Source of the DNA: Luteolibacter flavescens
GTDB taxonomy: Bacteria > Verrucomicrobiota > Verrucomicrobiia > Verrucomicrobiales > Akkermansiaceae
NCBI RefSeq assembly: GCF_025950085.1
Contig: NZ_JAPDDS010000002.1
Span: 434,001-498,000 of the forward strand
Length of the DNA: 64,000 bases
Direction: 5' to 3'
The position numbers were made by a program, and so were the translations under genes. The notes beneath the pieces are model-generated. The model was not told where the DNA came from. It searched no databases and saw only the letters and a list, made by a program, of their open reading frames with translations. Shown here one piece after another: positions 34,853 to 42,749 of the stretch (positions are counted from its first letter, which is position 1; every line of letters begins with the position of its first letter).

Positions 34853-35710
34853 ATGAGCGATCCCGAGAATCACCGCCGCCTGCTCTTCCACATCGCCTAC
34901 CGCATGCTCGGCCGGGTGGCGGAGGCGGAGGACATGGTGCAGGAGACGATGCTGCGTTGGCATCGCGCGGACACCTCGGCGGTCCGCGAGCCACAGGCAT
35001 GGCTGACCACCACCATCACCCGCCTGTGCATCGACCAGCTCCGGCTCGCCCGTCGCCAGCGCGAAGAATACGTCGGCGTGTGGCTGCCGGAGCCGCTGCT
35101 GGAGGATCAGGCGGGCGATCCCTCGGATGACTCCGCGCTGGCGGATTCACTGGGCATCGCCTTCATGCTCATGCTGGAGGAGCTGGCCCCGGTGGACCGC
35201 GCCGTCTTCCTGCTGCGCGAGGCCTTCGGCCACGACTACGAAGCCATCGCCGCCATTGTGGGGAAGTCCGAGGCGAGCTGCCGCCAGATCGTATCGCGGG
35301 CGAAGGCGCGCATGGCCCGCAGCACGAATCCCACGCCGACGGCGACGGAGGAGGCCGAGCGGCTCGTGCGGGAATTCGTGCAGGCCACCCAGACCGGCGA
35401 GCTCGCCGACCTGATCGCGCTGCTGACTGACGATGCCGTGCTCTACAGCGACGGCGGGGGAAAGGTGCGCGCCGCCTTGTTGCCCATCCTCGGGCCGGAT
35501 CGCATCGCCCGCATGTTCATCGGCCTGCGTCGCTTTCAGCCGGATGGTCCGCCGCCCGCGCGCTTCGTCATGATCAATGGCTCGCCCGGCGTGCTCGCCC
35601 GCGGCGGCGACGGGAATCTCAGCGCGATGACCTTCGCGCTCGAGGGCGGCAGGGTGAAGGCTGTCTATGTCGTGCGGAATCCCGACAAGCTCGCCGGCGT
35701 GCAGCTCTGA
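34853..35710 (+). CDS. ECF41-family RNA polymerase sigma factor (SigJ-like)
   Basis: A 285-residue sigma factor. Sigma-2 (about 8-72) has RMLGRVAEAEDMVQET and the sigma-4 region (about 105-155) has EAFGHDYEAIAAIVGKSEASCRQIVSRAK. All three ECF41 hallmarks are present: WLPEP in the linker (77-81), DGGGK (200-204) and NPDKL (276-280) in the C-terminal SnoaL-like domain. That domain acts as a built-in regulator instead of an anti-sigma factor. The start at 34853 fits the family, although the frame is open upstream. The bases before it are pyrimidine-rich with no ribosome-binding site. Confidence 0.95.
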   Translation: MSDPENHRRLLFHIAYRMLGRVAEAEDMVQETMLRWHRADTSAVREPQAWLTTTITRLCIDQLRLARRQREEYVGVWLPEPLLEDQAGDPSDDSALADSLGIAFMLMLEELAPVDRAVFLLREAFGHDYEAIAAIVGKSEASCRQIVSRAKARMARSTNPTPTATEEAERLVREFVQATQTGELADLIALLTDDAVLYSDGGGKVRAALLPILGPDRIARMFIGLRRFQPDGPPPARFVMINGSPGVLARGGDGNLSAMTFALEGGRVKAVYVVRNPDKLAGVQL

Positions 35711-35811
35711 TCGCGACGGCATCGCTTTCGTTGGACATCGTGAAATTCCGCGGCTCCTTGTAGGGTGGCCTCCATTCACCGGTGGCTGCACAACCTTGCA
35801 AACCCTCGGCC

Positions 35812-36345
35812 ATGAACTCGATCCACCAGCAGCAACCGGAAGACACCCGCGATGACCTCCATGGCCTCGACGCGGTGGCGAAGATCCAGGAAATCGTCGG
35901 CAAGTCTCCGAATTGCTTCTTCTCCACGATGGCCGCGAACGGCACCACCGACACGCGCCCGATGAACGTGCGTCAGGTGGATGCGGAGGGGAACCTGTGG
36001 TTCCTCAGCTCCTGCGACAGCCTGAAGAACGAGGAGATCAGGCGCTTGCCCGTGGTGGAGCTGTATTTCCAAGGATCGACGCACTCCGACTTCATGCACC
36101 TGAAGGGCGAGGCCACCGTCTCCCGGGATCAGGCGAAAATCGAGGAGCTGTGGGAACCCGTCATCCGCACCTGGTTCACGGAGGGCAAGGACGACCCGCG
36201 CATCACCGTGATCAAGGTGGAGCCGGTCGATGGCTACTATTGGGATACCAAGCATGGCAATGCCATCGCGGGCATCAAGATGCTCATCGGCGCGGCGATC
36301 CAGAAGACGCTGGATGACTCGGTGGAGGGAACGCTGCGGGTGTGA
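35812..36345 (+). CDS. Pyridoxamine 5'-phosphate oxidase-like protein (general stress protein 26 family)
   Basis: A 177-residue flavin-binding split-barrel protein. NCFFSTMAANGTTDTRPMNVRQ, NLWFLSSCDSLKNEEI and HSDFMHLKGEATV are the family strands. WFTEGKDDPRITVIKVEPVDGYYWDT is the typical C-terminal part of the GSP26-like group. It probably binds FMN/F420 and acts in stress metabolism; it is not a true PdxH. It follows the ECF41 gene by 101 bases and may be part of the same stress response. A strong terminator follows. Confidence 0.88.
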   Translation: MNSIHQQQPEDTRDDLHGLDAVAKIQEIVGKSPNCFFSTMAANGTTDTRPMNVRQVDAEGNLWFLSSCDSLKNEEIRRLPVVELYFQGSTHSDFMHLKGEATVSRDQAKIEELWEPVIRTWFTEGKDDPRITVIKVEPVDGYYWDTKHGNAIAGIKMLIGAAIQKTLDDSVEGTLRV

Positions 36346-36381
36346 TTGATTTACTATTTGTCTAGTAAGTGTGTGTGAGAT

Positions 36382-36413
36382 CCTGCCGGCCCATCGTGGC
36401 CGGCAGGCTTTTT
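36382..36413 (+). terminator. Rho-independent terminator
   Basis: A 10-bp perfect stem (CCTGCCGGCC / GGCCGGCAGG), loop CATCGT, then C and five T. It lies 36 bases past the PNPOx-like gene. Confidence 0.85.
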
Positions 36414-36530
36414 CGTTCCGGCTTCGCGAACCTTGTCATGATTTGAAATGCGGGAGAGGTTTGGAAAAATCACGCCCGGTTCCTCGTATACCCGCGCACC
36501 GAAAACGGCACCGAACGCCTGCTGCATCCC

Positions 36531-38390
36531 ATGAATCTCGTACATCGTCTGATCGTCCTGGCGGTCACCGTCACTTCCACGGCCTGTGCCGCGCCGCTGC
36601 GTTTCAGCCCGCTCTTTTCCCCGGGCATGGTTTTGCAGCGGGACGCGGCGATCGTCGTGACCGGCATGGGGCCGGAGAATGGCTCGGTGACCGTATCGCT
36701 CGGGAAATTTTCCCAGCCCGCAAAGGTCGGGGCGGACGGCGTCTGGCGTGTGGAATTCGCCGGGCAACCCGCGGGCGGCCCGTACGTCATGGAAGTCTCG
36801 GACGGCACGCTGACGGCCACCATCGACGACCTGCTGATGGGCGACGTATGGGTGTGCTCCGGCCAGTCGAACATGCAGATGGGTCTGGATGAAGCTGCCG
36901 GTGGTGATGCGATGCTGGCGAAGGCCGCAGCCGATCCCCGCCTGCGTCTTCTCACCGTCTCGAAGTCCGGCGCGGACAAACCGGAGACCGACCCCGGCGC
37001 GAAGTGGAGCCACGCCACCCCGCATTCGCTGAAGAAATTTTCCGCGGTCGCCGCCAGCTTCGCGCTCCACCTGCGTGACGATCCGAAGCTGAGGGACGTG
37101 CCGCTCGGCATCATCGACAGCTCCTTCGGCGGCACGTCCATCGAGGCATGGACCCCGGTGGGGACGCTGCCCCCGATTCAGGAGAGCCAGATCAGCGGCT
37201 CGATGTTCGGCATCCAGCCGGGGCATCTCTACAACCGCATGATCGCCCCGCTGACCGCCACGCCGGTGAAGGGTGCGCTGTGGTACCAGGGCGAGGCAAA
37301 CGGCGGCCAGCCCGCGGTGTATTCGCAGTTGCTCGCAAACCTCGCCACGCAATGGCGCGCGCAGTGGAAGCAGCCGGAGATGCCATTCCTCATCGTGCAG
37401 CTTCCCGCATTCTCCGGCACGATGGGCGGGCTGGATTTCAGTTGGGTGCGCGAGGCGCAGGCAAAGGCCGCGGAGGCCTCGCGGCACAATCTGCTCGCCG
37501 TGAGCTACGACACCACGAATGGCTTCGACCTTCATCCCGTGGAGAAGGAAGAGATCGGCCGTCGTCTCTCGCTGCTCGCGCGGAAGGAAGTCTATGGCTC
37601 GGACATCGTGGCCACCGGGCCGCAGGTGAAGGAAGTGAGGGCAGAGGGCGGCCGCGTCGTCGTCACCTTCGAGGAGCCGGTGAAGAGTTCCGATGGGAAT
37701 GCCCTGCTCGGTTTTGCCATCGCCGGTGAGGATGGCGACTACCACTACGCGGACGCCACCGTGAGCGGCAGCCGCGTCACGCTCACTTCCGGGGATGTAG
37801 CCGCGCCGAAGACGGTGCGCTTCGGCTGGGGCGGCATGCCGCAGACGAATGTGGTGAATGCCGCCGGGTTGCCACCCGTGCCATTCCGCACCGACAAGCT
37901 CGCACCGGATGCGCCCGGCTTCCAGCCTCTGCCGCAGATCTACCGGCTCTCCGGAGCGGGCTACCAGATCCAGACCGGTGAGCTCGGTCACGTCACCAGC
38001 CTCATCGTGGGCGGGAAGCAATTCCTCTCCGCGGAGCCGGGCGGTGGCACTTCTATCCCCGGTGGCTTCGGCCCGCGCGGCCTGCCGCTGGTGAAGATGA
38101 CCGGGCCGAACCGCGTCGAGTGCCGTGACAATGAGGCCGCACTGGAGATCGCGTGCAAGGACGAGACCATGGAGTGGACGCTGACGAACAAGGGAAGCGG
38201 CGAGTTTTCCTACCAGATCGCCCTCTCCGACAAGGTGACCGTCACCGGCAGCGCGCCTGCGGTGGAGCTGGTCCGCGACCAGGTGAAGCTCCGCGTGGAA
38301 GGCATCGACCGGATCGAGCCCGGCAAGCTGGTCGCAAAGGTGGGTGGCAAGTCGAAGCTCAAGCTGAGGTGGACCGTGGTGGCGAAGTAG
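36531..38390 (+). CDS. Sialate O-acetylesterase (SASA domain)
   Basis: A 619-residue exported esterase. A signal peptide ends near TACA. SGNH motifs are intact: VCSGQSNMQ (Ser113), IIDSSFGGTSIEAW, LWYQGEAN and the catalytic FDLHP. An N-terminal beta-sandwich precedes the catalytic domain and a long C-terminal extension of about 150 residues (strand-rich, LIVGGKQFLS...) follows, which is more than the minimal enzyme carries. It removes O-acetyl groups from sialic acids or other glycans, fitting a glycan-degrading lifestyle with the sulfatase at 4.3-5.7 kb. Confidence 0.92.
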   Translation: MNLVHRLIVLAVTVTSTACAAPLRFSPLFSPGMVLQRDAAIVVTGMGPENGSVTVSLGKFSQPAKVGADGVWRVEFAGQPAGGPYVMEVSDGTLTATIDDLLMGDVWVCSGQSNMQMGLDEAAGGDAMLAKAAADPRLRLLTVSKSGADKPETDPGAKWSHATPHSLKKFSAVAASFALHLRDDPKLRDVPLGIIDSSFGGTSIEAWTPVGTLPPIQESQISGSMFGIQPGHLYNRMIAPLTATPVKGALWYQGEANGGQPAVYSQLLANLATQWRAQWKQPEMPFLIVQLPAFSGTMGGLDFSWVREAQAKAAEASRHNLLAVSYDTTNGFDLHPVEKEEIGRRLSLLARKEVYGSDIVATGPQVKEVRAEGGRVVVTFEEPVKSSDGNALLGFAIAGEDGDYHYADATVSGSRVTLTSGDVAAPKTVRFGWGGMPQTNVVNAAGLPPVPFRTDKLAPDAPGFQPLPQIYRLSGAGYQIQTGELGHVTSLIVGGKQFLSAEPGGGTSIPGGFGPRGLPLVKMTGPNRVECRDNEAALEIACKDETMEWTLTNKGSGEFSYQIALSDKVTVTGSAPAVELVRDQVKLRVEGIDRIEPGKLVAKVGGKSKLKLRWTVVAK

Positions 38391-38397
38391 CCATCGT

Positions 38398-39159
38398 TCA
38401 CGCGAGCGCGTCCCACAGCAGCTTCGCCGTCATGGCGAAGACGACTGCGAGGAAAACGGGGCGGATGAGCTTCGAGCCCTTCTTCACCACCAGACCCGCG
38501 CCGAGCCTCGCCCCGAGGAGCTGCCCGCCGATCATCGCGCCCGCCGCGCTGTAGTGGACGGATCCGTAGGGGAGGAAGATCGCCAGCGAGCCCAGGTTGC
38601 TCGCGAGATTCGCCGCCTTCGTGTAGCCGGTCGCGCCTCGCAAGTCGAGGCCGAGCAGGGCCACCGTCGCCAGCGTCCAGAAGGACCCCGTGCCCGGGCC
38701 GAAGAAGCCGTCGTAGAATCCGATCACGATGCCGAAGACGATCGCGAAGAGCACCGCGGGCATCTTCTGCTTGCCCGCCTCGATGCCGAAGCGGCGGTTC
38801 AGCGCGGTGTAGATCGCCACCGCCGCCAGCAGCCACGGGATGAGCTGCTTCAGCAGATCCTTGTCCAGCACGCTCACGGCCTGCGCTCCGGCCATGCTCG
38901 CGAGGAATGCCAGCACGACCGCCAGCCACAGCCCCGGAGCCTTCGTCAGGCCGGCCTGCGAGTAGCGCCACACGGCGATCGCCGTGCCGCACGAGGACTG
39001 CAGCTTGTTCGTCCCCAGCGCCACCTGCGGCGGCATGCCGGTGGCCAGCAGCGTGGGCAGCGTGACGAGGCCGCCACCGCCCGCGATGGCATCGATGAAG
39101 CCACCCGCGAATCCCGCGAGGAAGAGGAGGCCATGGGCCAGCGGCGAGATCCCGTTCAT
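38398..39159 (-). CDS. TSUP-family (TauE/SafE) permease
   Basis: A 253-residue inner-membrane protein with about eight hydrophobic helices. The family repeat appears twice: GFAGGFIDAIAGGGGLVTLPTLL near the N-terminus (GGGGL with the following ALGTNKLQSS), and GFYDGFFGPGTGSFW with ANLASNLGSL in the second half. TSUP carriers export sulfite, sulfoacetate or other organosulfur anions. The ATG at 39159 overlaps the stop of the upstream gene (TGATG), so the two are translationally coupled. Confidence 0.92.
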   Translation of the reverse strand: MNGISPLAHGLLFLAGFAGGFIDAIAGGGGLVTLPTLLATGMPPQVALGTNKLQSSCGTAIAVWRYSQAGLTKAPGLWLAVVLAFLASMAGAQAVSVLDKDLLKQLIPWLLAAVAIYTALNRRFGIEAGKQKMPAVLFAIVFGIVIGFYDGFFGPGTGSFWTLATVALLGLDLRGATGYTKAANLASNLGSLAIFLPYGSVHYSAAGAMIGGQLLGARLGAGLVVKKGSKLIRPVFLAVVFAMTAKLLWDALA

Positions 39160-39611
39160 CAATCCTCCGGCTTCTTCTTTTCCTTTTCCTGCGGCGGAGT
39201 CTCGTCGTGCTTCTTCGGCAGGGTCCCGAAATTCAGCAGCTCCGAGGCGAATTCGATGTCCTCCTTCGTGACGATCTTCCCGCCCGGCGCGCCAAGTGCC
39301 GAGGGATCGATGCCCGAGGCATTCCGCAGGAGCTGGCTTTCCACGCTTCCGTCGTCCTCGGGGAAGTCCGCCAGTCCCGGCAGGTGCAGCGGCTCGGGGT
39401 CCGGCTCGCGGAAGATGTCCGCGACCGCCTCGCGATTTTCGCGGAAGCTGAAGAAGGTGATCGCCGCCACCGCGAAGATCACCAGCGAGACGCGGGTGAC
39501 CTTGCTGCCGAGCCGGTTTTGCTCAGCGGCTTGTACTTCCTCGCGCTCCTCCAGCATCGACCGGAGCTCGTCCTCGGTCGGTTCGGAGGGATGATCGGGC
39601 CTTTCCTCCAC
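39159..39611 (-). CDS. Hypothetical single-pass membrane protein
   Basis: About 150 residues from a GTG at 39611 (an in-frame TTG at 39647 is the other option). A charged, Glu-rich N-terminus (EDELRSMLEEREEVQAAEQNR) is followed by one membrane helix (VSLVIFAVAAITFFSF) and an acidic, Pro-rich C-terminus ending in a Lys/Glu run. No family recognised. Its stop overlaps the TSUP permease start, so it may be an accessory or scaffold protein for that carrier; this is an inference. Confidence 0.6.
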   Translation of the reverse strand: MEERPDHPSEPTEDELRSMLEEREEVQAAEQNRLGSKVTRVSLVIFAVAAITFFSFRENREAVADIFREPDPEPLHLPGLADFPEDDGSVESQLLRNASGIDPSALGAPGGKIVTKEDIEFASELLNFGTLPKKHDETPPQEKEKKKPED

Positions 39612-39802
39612 GCCATTCCAGATGCCTGAAAGGCACGGAGGTGTCAAACTTCAACCCCCGGCCCGGGCGGACGCGGAGGGGGCCATCGATTTCCGCTGGC
39701 ACGGATTCGGAACGTGAATTATCTGTTAGTGCTGCGGGCAGGTCCATCGGGGGCGTGTCCGGCAGCATCCAGCATTTCGAGAATCCCGGACCCCTTCCTG
39801 CC

Positions 39803-40198
39803 ATGCGTGCCATCGCCTTCCTCCTGCCTGTCCTCTTCGCCAGTTGCGGAAACCTCGTAACCCAGCGTGAGATCCTGATCCGCGCGAAGGCCGAGGTGGC
39901 CTCGCGTGAGCCGTGGTCGGACAGCGCCGTCATCCTCGTCGAGCAAAAGCCATCCGGGGAGGAAGGCTGGTTCACCTACGACGGCCTTTATGCCTGGACC
40001 GTGAGCGCTGGCGAGTGGGACTACTCCGAGTACCCGAGCTACAAGGGGATCAACATGGTCCCCGGCACGGAGCGCCAGTTGAAGTTCACCCGCGATGGCT
40101 GCCTTATCGGCTACTTCGACAAGGGCAGTCGCTGCCCTCGCCCGGACCACGCGGCCCCGGCTCCCGTTTACACGGAGGCGGCTCCGGCGGACAAGTGA
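39803..40198 (+). CDS. Small lipoprotein of unknown function
   Basis: A 131-residue protein. MRAIAFLLPVLFASC is a lipoprotein signal (FASC) with Cys15 as the likely acylated residue, so it is attached to a membrane in the periplasm. The mature part is mostly strands (AVILVEQKPSGEEGWFTYDGLYAWTVSA and TERQLKFTRDGCLIGYF) and ends Pro/Ala-rich. No family recognised. The gene is isolated, convergent with the KH-domain gene with 6 bases between stops. Confidence 0.7.
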   Translation: MRAIAFLLPVLFASCGNLVTQREILIRAKAEVASREPWSDSAVILVEQKPSGEEGWFTYDGLYAWTVSAGEWDYSEYPSYKGINMVPGTERQLKFTRDGCLIGYFDKGSRCPRPDHAAPAPVYTEAAPADK

Positions 40199-40204
40199 GC
40201 CCGC

Positions 40205-40891
40205 TCAGTTGCCGCCGGCCTCCTTCAGGCTCTTGGCCAGTTCTTCTTCGTGGGTGATGATCTCGAGGAGCACGTGCACGCCTTCCCCGGCTGCCGTGCC
40301 CTTGAGCATGTTCCGCAAGGCGGTCGCCGTTTCCCCGTTCTGACCTACGAGGATCTTCTGGTCGCCCTTCGTGACCACCAGGCGGAAGCGGATCACGCCG
40401 GAGGAAATTTCGTGCACTTGGAAGTGGGCGCGCTCGGGATCGTCGATCAGGTTCACCGAGACGTACTGGATGAAGCCCTTCAGGCGGGTCACCAGTGCAT
40501 CGATGTCCGCGGGTTCCGGCTCCTTTTCAGGAGCTTTCGCTGCGATCTCGGGCAGCGGCATGTTGTCGTCCGCCAGCTTCAGGGCGTCGCGGAAGTCCCA
40601 CTCCATCACCTTGTAGCTGGCGACGCGCTTTACCCAGCCGATGACGTCCACCTCCTGGTGGGCGAACTTGTGGACCGCGGGCATGGACTTCTCGATGTCC
40701 CACTTCAGCACCCTCTTGTTTCCGAGGCGGCGGAGGGATGCGGCGATTTCCAGGTCCTTGAGGTCCGTATTCAGCAGCTCGATGAAGCCGCGCTCGGTGG
40801 AGGAATCTTCCTCCGGCTCGGGTTGTCCGGTCGAGTCGCTGTCTTCGGATGGGCGCTGCGACATGGGATCTGGTAGGGTCCGGTCCGTCAT
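40205..40891 (-). CDS. KH-domain RNA-binding protein
   Basis: A 228-residue cytosolic protein. The C-terminal about 85 residues form a KH domain: RFRLVVTKGDQKILVGQNGETATALRNML contains the GxxG loop (GQNG) that binds single-stranded RNA. The rest is novel: an acidic, disordered start (QPEPEEDSSTE) and a helical domain (LNTDLKDLEIAASLRRLGNKRVLKWD, VIGWVKRVASYKVMEWDFRDAL) that repeats L-x-x-A-x-x-L-R units. It may be a KhpA-like factor with an added module. No start alternative is compelling; 40864 (MSQRPS) is possible. Confidence 0.75.
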   Translation of the reverse strand: MTDRTLPDPMSQRPSEDSDSTGQPEPEEDSSTERGFIELLNTDLKDLEIAASLRRLGNKRVLKWDIEKSMPAVHKFAHQEVDVIGWVKRVASYKVMEWDFRDALKLADDNMPLPEIAAKAPEKEPEPADIDALVTRLKGFIQYVSVNLIDDPERAHFQVHEISSGVIRFRLVVTKGDQKILVGQNGETATALRNMLKGTAAGEGVHVLLEIITHEEELAKSLKEAGGN

Positions 40892-41150
40892 GGAGGGTCG
40901 TTCAGGGGGAGAGAACTTTAGGGCAGATTAAGCTGAATGGCCGCTGGAAGGCAAGCTTGCCCGTGGGGGTCGGAAGTCCTCCGCGGCCGATGGCGTGGCT
41001 TTCGCGATTGCTCAAAAGTCTTGGATCGGCGGGCTCGTTGGGCCTAGTTGGCCACTCAACTGTCACATGAGTCACGATCCCAGCCTGAAGCCCCCACATC
41101 CGGCCGCCTCTTTCTCCCGAATCCCTGCAACCGCGGGCAATGCCGGGAGC

Positions 41151-42617
41151 ATGCGCTCATGCGATGCCGTATCTCCGTGGTGTCGGAGGTCGATCTTCTC
41201 TTCCGCGGCGGCGGTGTTGCTCGCGCTGGCATCCACATCCTCCGCGCAGGAGGCATCCACGGGGACACGCGTGTGGACGAATACGGCGGGGAAGACGATC
41301 ACCGCCGAATACCTCGGCATCCGCGGGAACGAGGTGGTCCTGGGAATGCAGGGCGGGAAGATTTCCTTCATCCCCTTGGCCAGCCTGTCCACGGCGGACA
41401 ATGACTTCGTGAGGGCGAACCGCCTCGACTACCACGCGCGGTGGCGCGGATGGCCGGTGGATGCGAGCCAGGCGATGCCGGGCCTGACCGTGGCGGAGGA
41501 GGCGGGTGGCGCGCGCGAATTCGTCTATACCACGAAGAACTTCCGCTTCCACTGCGACGTGGAACTCGGGACCACCCTCATGAAGGACCTCGCCCGGACC
41601 TTCGAGCTCACGCTCCAGCTTCACTCGAAGTCCCCCTTCGGCGTCCTCGCGAAGCCGGAGAAGGACCGCTTCGAGGCGCAGCTCTTCGGCACGCTGGCCG
41701 ACTACCGCAGCGCCGGCGCGCCCTCGCACTCGGCAGGCGTTTACATGCCGAAGAAGAAAATCTTCCTCGCGCCGCTGGAACTCATGGGCATCCGCCCCGG
41801 ACCGGCAGGCCATCGCAAGGTCAGCGATGAGTACGACATCTCGACCATCGTCCACGAGCTGACCCACATGCTCACCCATGACATGCTGGCGAATCTGCCG
41901 CTCTGGGTGAACGAGGGCTACGCGGAGTACATCGCCACCATCCCGATCCAGGCCGGGACCTTCAGGACGGACCGGGAAAAGATCCGCGAGGGCGTGCGCG
42001 ATTCCTTCGTCACCACCCATCTCAAGAGAATCACCCGGCCCGACAAGGAGCTGCCGAAATGGGGGAAGGCCCAGCGCGAGACCTTCCTGAAGACCGGAGC
42101 CCTGCCCGGGCTCCGCCGCGTGGCGGACATGCTCCAGATGACCGACGAGGAGTGGACCTCCGGCAGTCGGCAGTCGGTGCGGACACCCTTCGGCACGCAG
42201 TTCACTCCGCCGACGCCGCACGATCTGCCTCAGCTCTACCGGACCGCCCACCTGATCATCTACTACTTCATCGAGATCGAGGGGGAAAAGGGCGTGGAAA
42301 AGCTCCGCAAGTTCCTGGAGGAAAACCGCCGGAACATGGACCGCTACGAGCAATACTTCCAGGACGTGGAGGACTACGAGAAGGCGATGGTCGGCTTCCT
42401 CGCCCTGCCCGGGGTGACGAAGCTCCCCGACGGCAAATTCAGGTATCCTTCCCACCTGAAGCCACCGAAGGCCCCGGAGGGCTCCCCACCCGACCTCAAG
42501 GCGCTGAAGCTGGGTGGATTGCCCGCGTTGCTCAATGGCGAGTCCGCCGAAGCGGTGGGCAGCCGGATTGAGGAGGCCCTCCGCAAGGACCTGAATATGA
42601 ACCTGCAATTCAACTGA
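41151..42617 (+). CDS. Exported SHD1-domain gluzincin metalloprotease
   Basis: About 488 residues. The first 35 (MRSCDAVSPWCRRSIFSSAAAVLLALASTSSAQ, shown by its end LALASTSSAQ) are a signal peptide. An SHD1 barrel follows (RVWTNTAGKTITAEYLGIRG, ISFIPLASLSTADNDFV). The catalytic domain has IVHELTHML (His235, Glu236, His239) and LWVNEGYAEYIA (Glu255), the HExxH-16-E zinc site of gluzincins. The C-terminus is helical. It probably cleaves proteins in the periplasm or at the surface. In-frame ATGs upstream (41067, 40995) are rejected because they would precede the signal peptide. Confidence 0.88.
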   Translation: MRSCDAVSPWCRRSIFSSAAAVLLALASTSSAQEASTGTRVWTNTAGKTITAEYLGIRGNEVVLGMQGGKISFIPLASLSTADNDFVRANRLDYHARWRGWPVDASQAMPGLTVAEEAGGAREFVYTTKNFRFHCDVELGTTLMKDLARTFELTLQLHSKSPFGVLAKPEKDRFEAQLFGTLADYRSAGAPSHSAGVYMPKKKIFLAPLELMGIRPGPAGHRKVSDEYDISTIVHELTHMLTHDMLANLPLWVNEGYAEYIATIPIQAGTFRTDREKIREGVRDSFVTTHLKRITRPDKELPKWGKAQRETFLKTGALPGLRRVADMLQMTDEEWTSGSRQSVRTPFGTQFTPPTPHDLPQLYRTAHLIIYYFIEIEGEKGVEKLRKFLEENRRNMDRYEQYFQDVEDYEKAMVGFLALPGVTKLPDGKFRYPSHLKPPKAPEGSPPDLKALKLGGLPALLNGESAEAVGSRIEEALRKDLNMNLQFN

Positions 42618-42726
42618 GGTTCCGAATCGGGTCGGGGGCGGGAGTTCCGGTCTCAGCGGGGCGTTACAGAATAATCCCACCCCCGGGCTTGCGCGGGGTC
42701 GGCTGTGGTGCGATGGAAGCCGCGCG

Positions 42727-42744
42727 TTCAAACGGGCGCTTGAA
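42727..42744. promoter_or_regulatory. Near-palindrome TTCAAACGGGCGCTTGAA upstream of the MFS gene
   Basis: An 18-bp site, 5 bases before the MFS start codon, matching the pbpC site (14490-14507) at 16 of 18 positions. It is palindromic at 14 of 18 positions. Confidence 0.4.
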
Positions 42745-42749
42745 TTTCT

